Assembly: GCF_002237645.1 (NCBI RefSeq)
Contig: NZ_MJUZ01000050.1
Location: 50,412-114,411 of the forward strand
Reading direction: 5' to 3'
From: Desulfovibrio sp. MES5
Lineage (GTDB): Bacteria > Desulfobacterota > Desulfovibrionia > Desulfovibrionales > Desulfovibrionaceae
Length of the DNA: 64,000 nt
Below, piece after piece: positions 10,179 through 19,501 of this stretch; positions within the stretch are counted from its first letter, which is position 1; each line of letters begins with the position of its first letter. The translations under genes and the position numbers were made by a program. The notes below the pieces were generated by a model. It was not told where the DNA came from. It made no database searches and worked only from the letters and a program-made list of their open reading frames with translations.

Positions 10179-11372
10179 CTACATTTGTCCACGTAGTATC
10201 TGTTGGGATTTGAATTTTTCCTTGTACAGGTACATGTTTGCATCGGCACGGTTGAGAGCGGAATGCACAGTGTCATCCACACTTGGGTCAAAAACGGCCA
10301 TGCCATAGGAAAAAGTCAATTGAAAACCCTTGATGGTTATCTTTTCTGCCATGGAACAAAGTTTGAGCATCTGTTGTTCAAGCGACTCGATGGTAATATC
10401 GCGTAATAGTGTGGTGAACTCGTCACCACCAATGCGGTATGTTTTGCCCAAATCCATAAATTGATTGCGCAGCAGGTGGGCAAGCACGCGGATGTGAGCG
10501 TCCCCGGCTGCGTGCCCGGAACGGTCATTAATGGTCTTGAGTCTGTTCAGGTCACAAACGAGTATCACCAGTCCCTCTGCATCGCCAGCAGACATGTGGC
10601 GAAGATCCAATTCAAATGCGTTTCTGTTGTATACGCCGGTCAGCAGGTCTGTATAGGCCAGTTTGCGATATAGTGGAGCGGAGATTTTCTTCAGCAGCCA
10701 TGCGGTCACAGCAGTTACCAATATGGCCACGCCAAAGGAAAATGCGAGACATATCAGCGCGGTGCGCCGTGTATTATTTACAAAAGACTGCACGTCAAAC
10801 TCGATCACCAGTGCGCCTATGGTGTTGCCATCCTGTTTGATAGGCTCGCAGGCGGGTATGATTATCCCCCATGACGTGTCCATAGCCTTTTCGCCGCGCA
10901 TCGACTGCCCATCAAGACAACGCGCCACAATGGGGATAATTTCTCCTTCAATGGGCGCGCCAATGGGGCGAAAATCTTCCGAGTCGGGCGAGAGGCCGTC
11001 AACAACGTATATGGGTTCGCCCCCGGCATCTCGTTTTACTGTATACAGATAACGCACATTGGTGGTTTTACGAAGGCCTTCAAGAACTATCTGGGTTCTT
11101 TTGTATATCTCGGAATCAGCGTCGCCTGGGGTATTAAGATGGGTGATGCTCTGTGGGGGAATGCGGCTTAACAGCATGGAAAATATGGCATCGGACCGAC
11201 CTAAAAGCCTGTCGTCAAGATCGTAAAACAAAGAACGGTAAAAAATGAAAACAGTAACCAGGGCTGTGAGGAACGTAGAGCCTATAACAAGCAGTAAAAT
11301 TTTCCTTTCAGTCCCGGGTATCGGCTTTTCTGCGATTAACTTGTGTATGTTAGTTGCATTTTCTGTCGGCAT
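10179..11372 (-). CDS. Membrane-bound diguanylate cyclase (GGDEF)
   Basis: 397 residues, predicted to make cyclic di-GMP from two GTP. One membrane helix at about 24-44, a periplasmic sensor region of about 160 residues (45-204, with YTVKRDAGGEPIYVVDG and GALVIEFD as in Cache-like folds), a second helix at about 205-228, then a cytoplasmic GGDEF domain. The active-site GGDEF is at 315-319, preceded by YTDLLTGVYNRNAFE and DLNRLKTINDRSGHAAGD. The RxxD inhibitory site expected five residues before GGDEF is absent, so product inhibition is probably lacking. It is a single gene with A+T rich DNA upstream. Confidence 0.93.
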   Translation of the reverse strand: MPTENATNIHKLIAEKPIPGTERKILLLVIGSTFLTALVTVFIFYRSLFYDLDDRLLGRSDAIFSMLLSRIPPQSITHLNTPGDADSEIYKRTQIVLEGLRKTTNVRYLYTVKRDAGGEPIYVVDGLSPDSEDFRPIGAPIEGEIIPIVARCLDGQSMRGEKAMDTSWGIIIPACEPIKQDGNTIGALVIEFDVQSFVNNTRRTALICLAFSFGVAILVTAVTAWLLKKISAPLYRKLAYTDLLTGVYNRNAFELDLRHMSAGDAEGLVILVCDLNRLKTINDRSGHAAGDAHIRVLAHLLRNQFMDLGKTYRIGGDEFTTLLRDITIESLEQQMLKLCSMAEKITIKGFQLTFSYGMAVFDPSVDDTVHSALNRADANMYLYKEKFKSQQILRGQM

Positions 11373-12100
11373 GTGAGTGGTCCCTACGATGTGACATATT
11401 GGGATAGTCAGCGACTATAGTATGGGCTGTTCTGGTTTTAATATTTATTGTTGAGTATTGGTGTGTTTGTAATAATGCGCAACGCTATTTTCGTGAAATA
11501 ATGAATTTATATGGCAATAAATACATTGTGCAGATTTTGTTGTATGCTGTTGTTTTGTATGTCAGTGTAAACAGTATGGTTATATTAATGGTTATTGTTT
11601 GTAAACATCATGGATGCAGAACGGATTTGCCATGTGTACTGCCTGCATTTTATTCATTAGGCATGTTATTTATTAGCATTTTTATAATATAAGTCTACCC
11701 TGCGCTTTTGGTAGGGCAAATCATCCAGGAAAACTCTTTGGTCTGCCTGCCCGTAAAACAGATTTTTAAAGGCGAAATGCTCTGGATTTTTTCATTATTC
11801 CATACAGGGCAGCCCCAAGGGCATCCCCCGGTTTGGCAGTGTACGCCCGCTGCTTCCATCATAACGAGCCGTGCCGACTGTTTGCAGGGCAAACGCAGTG
11901 ACGGGGTTGGTGCAGTTCGTGGGACGTGCGTTTTTCAAGGGCAGTCTTCATCTGCGTTGTCGCAGGCAGGTGTCCCCCCATTCGTTCGCGCGTTGCCGAC
12001 AGGCTGTGCCTTTCTGGCAGTCAAACTTGAAGAACTGGCCATCGGCTGACCCGTTGTGGTTGCTCTTGCCCTTGCCCGGTCGGCACGCTATTTTGCGTGC
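11373..12100. other. Gap between diguanylate cyclase and umuD
   Basis: 728 bases. The first 330 are A+T rich and hold an open frame (11501-11692, 63 residues, two hydrophobic stretches) without a ribosome binding site. The rest has open frames with no recognisable content. I looked for a palindromic LexA-type box within about 250 bases of umuD and did not find one. Confidence 0.4.
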
Positions 12101-12544
12101 ATGAAGATTTCACCTGCGCATCTGGAAATTCTTGGCGTGGCCGACAGCCCCACAGAAAGGGAAGGTCTGCCCCTGTACCTTTCACCGGTAGAAGCCGGAT
12201 TTCCCTCGCCTGCTGACGACTTTCTTGATCGCCGTCTTGATCTGCACAAATTTCTGGTTCGCAATGAGAGCGCCACGTTTTTTTTGCGGGCACATGGTGA
12301 ATCCATGATCAATGCGGGCATCCACGATGGCGACCTTCTGGTGGTGGACCGTTCGGAATCCGCCGGTCACAATCGTATTGTCATCGCTGCGGTGGACGGC
12401 GAATTGACCGTCAAGCGGCTCATCCGACGCCGTAACAAGGTGCTGCTTGCGCCGGAAAATCCAGACTATCCTGAAATTGACATAACAGAGCATGAGTATG
12501 TTCATATATGGGGAGTGGTGACCTATGTCGTCCACAAACTGTAG
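12101..12544 (+). CDS. umuD: UmuD-type self-cleaving subunit of DNA polymerase V
   Basis: 147 residues, an S24 peptidase of the LexA/UmuD group. The ATG at 12101 is chosen because translation from 12056 adds only unrelated residues. Cleavage would fall at Ala32-Gly33 (VEAGFPSPADDF), the catalytic serine is Ser68 in HGESMINAGI and the lysine is Lys105 in GELTVKRL. There is no DNA-binding N-terminal domain, so this is UmuD and not LexA. RecA-stimulated cleavage would give UmuD', which joins UmuC for translesion synthesis. It overlaps umuC by 20 bases. Confidence 0.92.
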   Translation: MKISPAHLEILGVADSPTEREGLPLYLSPVEAGFPSPADDFLDRRLDLHKFLVRNESATFFLRAHGESMINAGIHDGDLLVVDRSESAGHNRIVIAAVDGELTVKRLIRRRNKVLLAPENPDYPEIDITEHEYVHIWGVVTYVVHKL

Positions 12545-13820
12545 CCAGCCCTTATGGGCGCTTGTGGACTGCAACAATTTCTATGCCTCATGCGAAAAAT
12601 TGTTCCGTCCCGATCTGGCGGCCAGGCCGGTAGTGGTTCTTTCCAACAACGACGGCTGTATAGTTGCGCGTTCTGCTGAGGCCAAGGCTCTGGGTATTCC
12701 CATGGGCGAGCCGGAGTTCAAGGCCCGGCCGCTGCTCCAGCGACATAATGTGGAAGTTTTTTCCTCCAATTATGCCTTGTACGGGGATATTTCAGCCCGT
12801 GTCATGGCCACGCTTGAGCAGCTTTGCCCCCATGTAGAGCAGTATTCCATTGATGAAGCTTTTGTGCATCTTGAGGGGCCCATGGCCGCCAATGCCAGCG
12901 ACATTGCCGAACAACTGCGGCAGACAGTGCGCCAATGGACGGGCATGACGGTGTCTGTGGGGGTTGCGCCCACGCGGACGCTGGCGAAGGTTGCCAACCA
13001 TCTGGCAAAAAAATCTTCTGGCGTCTATGTATGGAATTCTGCTTTGCCCGAGGCTGAAGCAGTATTGCGCGCATTTCCCGTGTGCGAGGTGTGGGGCATC
13101 GGCTGGAGGCAGAGTAAAAAGCTGCTTGAAATTGGCGTGACATCGGCATGGGGGTTACGGGAGGCCAATGATGTGTGGCTGCGTAAGTTTTTAACCATTT
13201 CAGGTTGGAAAACGGCCATGGAACTGCGGGGGATCCCGTGCATCAACGAGGCAGACGGCCCGGTCCCACGCCGCACCCTGGTGTCGTCCCGTTCATTTGG
13301 CAAAAAGGTTTATGATCTGGCTTCTCTGGAGCAGGCCGTAGGAACCTTTACGGTTCGGGCCGCTGAGCGTTTGCGCCGTCAGGAACTTGTGGCAGGCGGC
13401 ATTGCCGTGCATATACGTACCTCCCGGCATGGCAGCCGACCGTCCTTCGATGTAACCGCGCAGCAGCCCTTTTTTCCGCCCACGGCGGATACGGTCACCA
13501 TGCTGCAGGCCGCCAGAAAAACACTGGGCGCCATGTACAAAAAAGGGCCCGCCTATGCCAAGGCCGGCATCATGCTCTACGATCTGTGCCCCGTGGATTG
13601 CCAGCAGGGCAACCTGTTCGCTGATATGACGCCGGGCAAGGATGCGCGTAGTGACGCCCTGATGTCGGCTTTGGACACTATTAACGGCAAATTCGGGAGG
13701 GGATCTGTCCGGTTTGGCGCTGAAGGGCCCAAAGAGGCCAAATGGCATTTGCGGTGCAAGAACTGCTCACCGTGCGTGACGACCAACTGGGAAGAACTGG
13801 CAACAGCTTTTTGCCGTTAG
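12525..13820 (+). CDS. umuC: UmuC, Y-family DNA polymerase V catalytic subunit
   Basis: 431 residues. The Y-family palm and fingers are clear: WALVDCNNFYASCEKLF (first catalytic Asp), VVVLSNNDGCIVARSAEAK, and YSIDEAF (catalytic Asp-Glu near residue 107). Helix-hairpin-helix and little-finger regions follow, with RTLVSSRSFGKKV and the UmuC-type C-terminal domain ending RCKNCSPCVTTNWEEL. Length is typical of UmuC (about 420). The start lies within umuD, so the pair is one transcript. In cells it performs error-prone synthesis past DNA lesions under SOS control. Confidence 0.95.
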   Translation: MSSTNCSQPLWALVDCNNFYASCEKLFRPDLAARPVVVLSNNDGCIVARSAEAKALGIPMGEPEFKARPLLQRHNVEVFSSNYALYGDISARVMATLEQLCPHVEQYSIDEAFVHLEGPMAANASDIAEQLRQTVRQWTGMTVSVGVAPTRTLAKVANHLAKKSSGVYVWNSALPEAEAVLRAFPVCEVWGIGWRQSKKLLEIGVTSAWGLREANDVWLRKFLTISGWKTAMELRGIPCINEADGPVPRRTLVSSRSFGKKVYDLASLEQAVGTFTVRAAERLRRQELVAGGIAVHIRTSRHGSRPSFDVTAQQPFFPPTADTVTMLQAARKTLGAMYKKGPAYAKAGIMLYDLCPVDCQQGNLFADMTPGKDARSDALMSALDTINGKFGRGSVRFGAEGPKEAKWHLRCKNCSPCVTTNWEELATAFCR

Positions 13821-13879
13821 CAAAAGCGATTACAGCCAGGATGTTTTGCTAGGCTAACGTCGTTTGCAAATGCTTTGTG

Positions 13880-13913
13880 GGGGAGGGACCCTTTTGCAAA
13901 AGGGTCCCTCCCC
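13880..13913. repeat. Perfect 34-bp palindrome (bidirectional hairpin)
   Basis: The left arm GGGGAGGGACCCTTTTG is matched base for base by its complement with no spacer, giving a 17-bp inverted repeat 60 bases after umuC. It is followed by a C-rich run (cacgcccccacccc). It could end umuC transcription or be one copy of a dispersed intergenic palindrome; only one copy is seen in this window. Confidence 0.75.
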
Positions 13914-14180
13914 ACGCCCCCACCCCCTAAAACTCCTATCGTATTTTGCTATATAACTAGGGCTGCGTGCAGACGTCCGCTGAGCAGGCCCAACTCGCGG
14001 CTTATCCGTGTGGTTAAATGCTGTAACGGGCGTGGCGTAAGCGTTGAGAATCTACATTCTCAGCGTTTATTTTCTCTGACATGTGCATGTTGAAGCTACA
14101 GGGGGCGGCATTATTGTGCCGATTATTGCGTGATGTCGCAGGCATGCCCTGATCCCTGACGTGCACTGCCGTCCTGCTGC
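13914..14180. other. Gap between umuC and recJ terminator
   Basis: Together with the palindrome and the recJ terminator this forms the 430-base convergent gap between umuC and recJ. A further short inverted pair (GAATCTACATTCTCAGC region, about 14046-14065) is seen. No gene is supported. Confidence 0.4.
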
Positions 14181-14213
14181 AAAGAAAGAAAAGCCGCCCT
14201 TGCGGCAGGCGGC
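14181..14213 (-). terminator. Intrinsic terminator of recJ transcript
   Basis: On the minus strand a 6-bp G+C stem (GCCGCC/GGCGGC) is followed by TTTTCTTTCTTT. It lies 39 bases after the recJ stop and closes the minus-strand run that ends with recJ. Confidence 0.75.
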
Positions 14214-14251
14214 AATAGGTATGGAAGCGCTAGCGGTTGATCGCAGAGCTG

Positions 14252-15985
14252 TTAGGCTGGTTGCCAGTCCTTGATGCCCACGTCCACCGATGTGATGCCG
14301 TTGTACGTATCAAGGCGGGGGGTATAGGCCACGCGAATGCGCTTGCCCGTGATGCCCGGCGGCAGGGCCTGCCCCATGCGCCATGCCTTGGCCGTGAGTA
14401 TAAGGCCGCTGTGTTCGTCCTGAAGACGCAGGCGCACATGTTCGCCGCCTCGGCCCAGGGGGGAGCGATCCTTGACCAGCAAGGGCGGTGAGGCGAAGAC
14501 AGGTTCGGCATTGCCGGGGCCAAAGGGCTGCAGCATTTCAAGCTCTTTAAGAAAGCTCTGGTTGCTGGCCTGGGAAAAATCCAGCTGACATTCCAGCGTC
14601 AGGCTTGGGCTCAGCGGGCTCGTGCCAAGACTTTGCGCCACCACAGCCTCAAACGCGTTACGGAAGCGGCCCAGGTTTTCCGGCAACAGGCGCACGCCCG
14701 CCGCCAGCCTGTGCCCGCCATATCCCAGGAGCGTTTCGGCAGTCTGGTTCAGCCCGGCATGCAGATCAAATTCTCGCACCGAGCGCCCTGAACCCTTGAG
14801 GCTGCCCTGATCGTGACAGAGTATGATGGTTGGCCTGTAAAATTCTTCCACAATGCGCGAGGCCACAATGCCCACAATGCCGGGATGCCAGTCCTGACCA
14901 TACAGCACAAGGCTGGCCAACGGTTCGCGGGAAAGCATGTCCAGCGCCTGAACTCGGGCTTCATTATGTATTTCGCTTTCCGCGTTCTTGCGTTCCGTAT
15001 TGAGCCCGTCAAGCTGTTGGGCCAGCGGCAGGGCTGAAGAAAAATCTTTTTGCCTCAAAAGGTGCAGGGCCAGTTCGCCGCTGCCGATGCGACCGGCGGC
15101 GTTTATGCGGGGCACCAGCTGAAAGCTGACCTGCCCGCTGGTAAGCCTGGTTTTGGCATCCATGCCGCTGGCAACCTTAAGGGCGGCAATGCCTGGCCGT
15201 GCGGCTGTGGCCAGATGCGCGAGGCCCGCGTGTACAAGAATGCGGTTTTCGCCCGTCAGCGGCATAACGTCGGCAAGAGTTCCCAGCGCCACAAGGTCAA
15301 GGCAGTGATCCATTTTGTGGCGTCGACCCGTGTGCTGGGCAAGAGCCGCGTTGACGGCCCCCATGAGGTAGAAGGCCACGCCCACTCCGGCCAGGTGCGG
15401 GCAGGGCAGAGTGTCGGCAGGGCAGAGTCGGGGGTTGCAGATGGCGTGGGCCTGGGGCAGTTGTTCCTGGGGCAGGTGGTGGTCGGAGACCACTACCGTC
15501 ATGCCCAGTTGACGGGCGCGCTGTACGGCTTCGCCATCGGCAATGCCGCAATCCACGGTGAGCAGTATGCCGCAGCCCTGTTCCGCCAGAGCTTCCACCT
15601 GGGCGACATTGAGGCCGTAGCCTTCGCTGCGGCGATCAGGAATATGCCAGCATGCTTCCAGGCCATGACTTTCCAGCACATCCAGCACCAGGGTTGCGGC
15701 AGTGATGCCGTCAACGTCATAGTCTCCCCATACCACAAGTTTCTTGCCCGCCAGCAGCTCCTGCGCCAGCAGTTGGGCAGCCTCGGGAATCTGGGGCCAT
15801 TTGTGAGGCGGCGTCAGAGAGCCTGGCCGTGCGTCAAGAAAGGCATTGATGGTGTTCTTGTGGGTAAACCCGCGCCGCCAAAGGATTTCCAGCAGCAAGG
15901 GCGAGATGGAAAGGTCTTCAGCCCACGCTGGAGGCGGGGAATCAGGGACGCCTTCAGGAAGCGTACGGAAAAGCCAGTTTTTCAC
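14252..15985 (-). CDS. recJ: Single-stranded-DNA-specific exonuclease RecJ
   Basis: 577 residues, the 5'-3' ssDNA exonuclease of RecFOR recombination and mismatch repair. DHH-family metal motifs are visible: VVWGDYDVDGITAA (about residue 85), TVDCGIADG and VVSDHHLP. The DHHA1 domain follows, with GYGGHRLAAGVRL, and the C-terminal OB domain ends FDVHAGLN-to-DVGIKDWQPA. Length equals the usual RecJ. It is the last gene of a minus-strand series and begins 26 bases after the TPR gene. Confidence 0.96.
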   Translation of the reverse strand: MKNWLFRTLPEGVPDSPPPAWAEDLSISPLLLEILWRRGFTHKNTINAFLDARPGSLTPPHKWPQIPEAAQLLAQELLAGKKLVVWGDYDVDGITAATLVLDVLESHGLEACWHIPDRRSEGYGLNVAQVEALAEQGCGILLTVDCGIADGEAVQRARQLGMTVVVSDHHLPQEQLPQAHAICNPRLCPADTLPCPHLAGVGVAFYLMGAVNAALAQHTGRRHKMDHCLDLVALGTLADVMPLTGENRILVHAGLAHLATAARPGIAALKVASGMDAKTRLTSGQVSFQLVPRINAAGRIGSGELALHLLRQKDFSSALPLAQQLDGLNTERKNAESEIHNEARVQALDMLSREPLASLVLYGQDWHPGIVGIVASRIVEEFYRPTIILCHDQGSLKGSGRSVREFDLHAGLNQTAETLLGYGGHRLAAGVRLLPENLGRFRNAFEAVVAQSLGTSPLSPSLTLECQLDFSQASNQSFLKELEMLQPFGPGNAEPVFASPPLLVKDRSPLGRGGEHVRLRLQDEHSGLILTAKAWRMGQALPPGITGKRIRVAYTPRLDTYNGITSVDVGIKDWQPA

Positions 15986-16011
15986 AGAACCTCGGAGGCC
16001 GCGGGCCGGTT

Positions 16012-16875
16012 TCAGGATGCGGTGTTCGCGCTCTTGGCCGCAGCCTGCAAGGCGGAACGGACGCTGTCTATCCTGTCGGCGGGAACAAGTTTATTTTGTA
16101 TGAGCCATGCAAGAAATTTGAGCGAGGTGTCATGCCGTGGAGAAATTTCAAGCGCCTTGAGCAGATGATCCACGCATCCGTTGATGTCCTTGGTCTCCAG
16201 CAGCACCCGCGCCATGTTCATATAGAGGTTTTCGTCATTTTGGGTAAGTTCGAGCGCGCGCCTGTAATATTCCAGCGACTGTTCCAGCATCTTGTTCTTG
16301 CGCAGGCTGATGCCAAACTCGTTGAAAAGGTGCTTGTGTTCAGACTCAAAAGCGCCGTCCAGCTTTACAAGGCGCTCAAAAATGTCCTGCGCCCTGTCGG
16401 CATCTCCACGCTCAAGATATGTAAGGCCAATGCCGAAATTGGCGCGTACGTTGTCCTCATCTATTTTGAGGGCGCGGGAATATTCGAATTCGGCTGCAAA
16501 ATTTTCGCCTTTTTCCCTGCGCTCATCACCTTGTTCAATAGCGCGCTGCATTTCCTGCATTTTAGGATAGACCGAGTTGAGGTAAAACTCCGGTTCGGGC
16601 GCAAACTTGGCGATGAGTTCGTCCATGGTGATTTTGCGCTTGGGGCCGCTTGGCACGTAGTTGGTGTTGAGCGGCTGGCACTCAATGACATTGCCGTGCT
16701 GCTCAATGAACCAGAAGCTTTTTTGTACAGTTTTGCGGGTCGTGGTGCCAGTGCCGACCCGGCGGACCTCCTGCGTGGAGAACACGCCGCGCACATCGGT
16801 TTTATGCCCCGCCGCATGGCCCGCACCCGATGAGGGTGACGCCTGTGTATTTTTTGTCATTTCCTGGCCAGACAT
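16012..16875 (-). CDS. Tetratricopeptide-repeat protein of unknown role
   Basis: 287 residues from the ATG at 16875, chosen because it has a GGGG site about seven bases ahead; the longer frame runs into pyrF. About 110 N-terminal residues are not repeats (VQKSFWFIEQHGNVIECQPLNTNYVPSG). TPR units follow from about residue 118: EFEYSRALKIDEDNVRANFGIGLTYLERGD, AQDIFERLVKLD, LEQSLEYYRRALELTQNDENLYMNMARVLLETKD, and CVDHLLKALEISP. There is no signal peptide, so it is probably cytoplasmic. It sits 14 bases after pyrF and 26 before recJ. No specific function can be assigned. Confidence 0.85.
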   Translation of the reverse strand: MSGQEMTKNTQASPSSGAGHAAGHKTDVRGVFSTQEVRRVGTGTTTRKTVQKSFWFIEQHGNVIECQPLNTNYVPSGPKRKITMDELIAKFAPEPEFYLNSVYPKMQEMQRAIEQGDERREKGENFAAEFEYSRALKIDEDNVRANFGIGLTYLERGDADRAQDIFERLVKLDGAFESEHKHLFNEFGISLRKNKMLEQSLEYYRRALELTQNDENLYMNMARVLLETKDINGCVDHLLKALEISPRHDTSLKFLAWLIQNKLVPADRIDSVRSALQAAAKSANTAS

Positions 16876-16889
16876 CTGAATCCCCGTTG

Positions 16890-17597
16890 CTATGCGGCAG
16901 ACGTCATGTCTGCCAGAATCTGTTCCGCTGCCGCACGCGGGTCTGAAGCGGCGATGATGGGCCTGCCCACCACCAGATAGTTGGCCCCCGCCGCCACGGC
17001 CTGAGCCGGAGTCATAGTGCGGCGCTGGTCGTCCGCCACCGAGCCGGACGGCCGGATGCCAGGGCACAGGCAGCTGAAGCCGGGGCAGGCCGCCTTGATG
17101 CCGGCAACTTCGTGCCCGGAGCAGACCACGCCGTCCAGTCCCCAAGACTGTGCGCCCCTGGCAAGAGCGAGGGCGAAGTCAGACGTGTTTTCGCGTATGC
17201 CCGGCATTTCACCCTGAGCAAAGCTTGTCAGCACCGTGACGCCAAAGAGCAGCGGTTTTTTGCCTGAGAGGCTTGCGGCGGCCTCGCAGGCGGCGCGGCA
17301 CATGCGCTCGCCGCCCTGACAGTGCAGAGTGAGCATGTCCACGCCTACCCCTGAGGCGGATTTGACGGCCTGGGCCACCGTGTTGGGGATGTCATAAAAT
17401 TTAAGATCCAGAAAAACCTTGTAGCCCATGGCGACCAGCTCTTCCAGAAAGGCAGGCCCGGCATAGGTGAACATCTCCATGCCTATCTTGCACCAGGGGA
17501 CGGTGCCCTTGAGCGTGCGGGCGATGGCGAGGGCATCGGCTTTGCGGGGCACATCCAGGGCGACCACCAGTTGCGGACTGGAAAGTGTGTTTGTCAT
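16890..17597 (-). CDS. pyrF: Orotidine 5'-phosphate decarboxylase
   Basis: 235 residues, the last step of UMP synthesis (OMP to UMP and CO2). The N-terminal LVVALDVPRKADAL, CKIGMEMFTYAGP and the catalytic tetrad segment VFLDLKFYDIPNTVAQA (Asp-Lys-Asp) are diagnostic. Phosphate-binding residues lie in CPGIRPSG near the C-terminus and in YLVVGRPI. The size is standard for the class I bacterial enzyme. It lies between gmk (93 bases upstream) and the TPR gene (14 bases downstream). Confidence 0.97.
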   Translation of the reverse strand: MTNTLSSPQLVVALDVPRKADALAIARTLKGTVPWCKIGMEMFTYAGPAFLEELVAMGYKVFLDLKFYDIPNTVAQAVKSASGVGVDMLTLHCQGGERMCRAACEAAASLSGKKPLLFGVTVLTSFAQGEMPGIRENTSDFALALARGAQSWGLDGVVCSGHEVAGIKAACPGFSCLCPGIRPSGSVADDQRRTMTPAQAVAAGANYLVVGRPIIAASDPRAAAEQILADMTSAA

Positions 17598-17690
17598 CAG
17601 CGCATTTCCAATGATTTCTCTTTACATAAAGGCCCGTGCGCACGCCAGTGCCACGGGTTCATCACTACTGCAACCGCCGCCGTATCCGGA

Positions 17691-18299
17691 TCAGCGGTTC
17701 AGCAGACAGTCCGGCAGATCGGGGTTGCGGCAAGGGGCAAGGCCTGCGGCCACAAAGACGGCGCGCAGGGCGTCGTATGCCGCGTCCAGTTCGTCGTTGA
17801 CCACCATGGCATCATACCAGCGGGATTCACAAATTTCTTGCCGTGCATTGGTCAGGCGCCGCTCGATAGTAGCCTCGTCATCCAGCCCCCGGTTGCGCAG
17901 GCGGCGTTCCAGTTCTTCCATGCTTGGGGGAAGAATGAATACAAACACCGCCTCAGCCAGGGAGAGCTTCATCTGGGCCGCGCCCTGCACATCAATGTCA
18001 AAAAGCACGTCCTGCCCGTTTTGCAGGCTGTTTTTCACAGGCGCGAGGGGCGTGCCGTAAAGGTTGCCATGCACCTCGGCCCATTCGGCAAAATAGCCCT
18101 GTGCGCGGCGCTGCTCGAATTCTTCACGGCTGAGAAATATATAGTCCTTGCCATCCACTTCACCCTGTCGCGGTTGACGTGTGGTGCACGAAACAGAATA
18201 GCCGAATTGGGGGAATTCCTGCATGAGGCGTTGGACCAATGTCGTCTTTCCGGCCCCTGAGGGCGCGCTTATAACCAGGGCAATGCCTTTTCGGGGCAT
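17691..18299 (-). CDS. gmk: Guanylate kinase
   Basis: 202 residues, phosphorylates GMP to GDP. P-loop ISAPSGAGKTTL at residues 10-21, GMP-binding SVSCTTRQPRQGEVDGKDYIFLSREEF, and DVLFDIDVQGAAQMK are all present, as is the C-terminal YDAMVVNDELDAAYDAL. Its ATG overlaps the stop of the remA-like gene by one base (TGATG), which ties its translation to that gene. The yicC-remA-gmk order recurs in many bacteria. Confidence 0.97.
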   Translation of the reverse strand: MPRKGIALVISAPSGAGKTTLVQRLMQEFPQFGYSVSCTTRQPRQGEVDGKDYIFLSREEFEQRRAQGYFAEWAEVHGNLYGTPLAPVKNSLQNGQDVLFDIDVQGAAQMKLSLAEAVFVFILPPSMEELERRLRNRGLDDEATIERRLTNARQEICESRWYDAMVVNDELDAAYDALRAVFVAAGLAPCRNPDLPDCLLNR

Positions 18300-18553
18300 C
18301 AGATTCCTTCCTCTTGCGCAAAACGTTGACTGATAGTTTCAGGCTGTATGGACGACAGAATGACGTGATTGGAATCCGTCACCAGGATTGAGCGTGTTTT
18401 GCGCCCCTGCGTTGCGTCAATAAGACGCCCCTGAGTTCGTGCGTCTTCACGCAAGCGCTTCATGGGCGAAGACGCCGGACTGACGATGCTCACAACCCGG
18501 CCAGCCAGCACGTAGTTGCCAAAGCCAATATTGATTAACCGTTCACGAGACAT
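18299..18553 (-). CDS. RemA-like DUF370 protein
   Basis: 84 residues, matching the DUF370/RemA family by [28 protein letters not shown] and the C-terminal [16 protein letters not shown]. In Bacillus subtilis RemA is a DNA-binding activator of biofilm matrix genes that forms ring-like oligomers; in other phyla the role is not known. It is placed between yicC (three bases upstream) and gmk, the usual context of this family, which suggests a housekeeping function tied to these genes. Confidence 0.88.
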   Translation of the reverse strand: MSRERLINIGFGNYVLAGRVVSIVSPASSPMKRLREDARTQGRLIDATQGRKTRSILVTDSNHVILSSIQPETISQRFAQEEGI

Positions 18554-18556
18554 GGC

Positions 18557-19438
18557 TTATTCCAGGTTTTGAACCTGCTCGCGGCATTTTTCCAACTCAT
18601 TTTTAAAGTCCACCACTAGGCGCGAAAGCTGCACGTCCGGCAATTTGTTGCCGCAGGTGTTTATTTCGCGGAAGCATTCCTGGAGCGTAAAGTCCAGGCG
18701 TCGCCCCGCATCACCGCTAGACTGCAAAAGATCGTGCAGGCGTTCCAGGTGGGTAGTAAGGCGGGTAAGCTCTTCACTTACATCCAGACGGTCGGCAAGA
18801 ACCACAATTTCTTGCAGAAAACGGCTTTCTTCAAGTTCCTGGCCGTTTTGTGCCAGAGCCTCGCTGAGGCGCTCGTGCAGGATGGCGGCGCGTTCTTCCT
18901 TGATGGCCGGTGCGCGTTCGGCAATAAGCCCCGTCCATTCTTCCATGCGCAGGATACGCGAATGCATGTCTGTGGCGAGGGCGCGCCCTTCAGTGGCGCG
19001 GGCCTCGTTCCAGTCTTCCAGGGCGAGCGCCAGGCCTTCTTCAAGGCTGGTGGTCAGCTCTTCATCCATTTCTTCGCCGTTGTCGCCCCACAAAGCAGAT
19101 ATCTGCATGAGGGCGTTGTAGTCAGGCGTAAAATCTTCGTTTCGGGCCTGGGCAAGCGCATGCAGGCTGTCCAGAATGGCGTTGGCCTGGTTGGCGTCAA
19201 AGCGCATGGCAGGGGCGTCGCCGGGGGCGTATTGCAGTATGAGGCTGATATCCACCCGACCGCGCGAGGCAAAGCGCCGGACAACCTTTTCAAGGCGTGG
19301 TTCAAGACTGCGCACAGCAAGGGGAAGACGCCACTTGAGGTCAAGATGGCGGCTGTTGACGCTTTTAATTTCCCATTGCTGGATCGTGTGGGTATTTTCA
19401 ACAAGGCAGCGGCCAAAGCCGGTCATGCTGCGTAGCAT
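18557..19438 (-). CDS. yicC: YicC-family endoribonuclease
   Basis: 293 residues. The N-terminus MLRSMTGFGRCLVENT and the C-terminal DFTLQECFREINTCGNKLPDVQLSRLVVDFKNELEKCREQVQNLE are family signatures. The middle is helical and acidic (about residues 115-240). YicC of E. coli is a ribonuclease that acts on small RNAs such as RyhB; this is family knowledge, not seen here. First gene of the yicC-remA-gmk set, 142 bases from fmdB, with the fmdB terminator hairpin in between. Confidence 0.93.
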   Translation of the reverse strand: MLRSMTGFGRCLVENTHTIQQWEIKSVNSRHLDLKWRLPLAVRSLEPRLEKVVRRFASRGRVDISLILQYAPGDAPAMRFDANQANAILDSLHALAQARNEDFTPDYNALMQISALWGDNGEEMDEELTTSLEEGLALALEDWNEARATEGRALATDMHSRILRMEEWTGLIAERAPAIKEERAAILHERLSEALAQNGQELEESRFLQEIVVLADRLDVSEELTRLTTHLERLHDLLQSSGDAGRRLDFTLQECFREINTCGNKLPDVQLSRLVVDFKNELEKCREQVQNLE

Positions 19439-19501
19439 AGGTTCCTTCCCTGGTAAGAGTATCTCTGCGAGTGTAGAGCAAGCCCCTTATGAATGCAAGA
19501 A

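Noticed and set aside
9881..10306. Minus-strand open frame overlapping the end of the diguanylate cyclase gene
   Set aside because: It is in a different frame over the conserved GGDEF coding sequence and its low-complexity Cys/Ser-rich product is not protein-like.
11501..11692. Small hydrophobic open frame of 63 codons
   Set aside because: No ribosome binding site and A+T rich composition that favours chance hydrophobic frames.
11850..12100. LexA box search upstream of umuD
   Set aside because: No convincing palindrome was found, so SOS control is only inferred from the genes.
14237..16168. Long plus-strand open frames opposite recJ
   Set aside because: They are shadows of the conserved recJ frame, which carries the DHH motifs.
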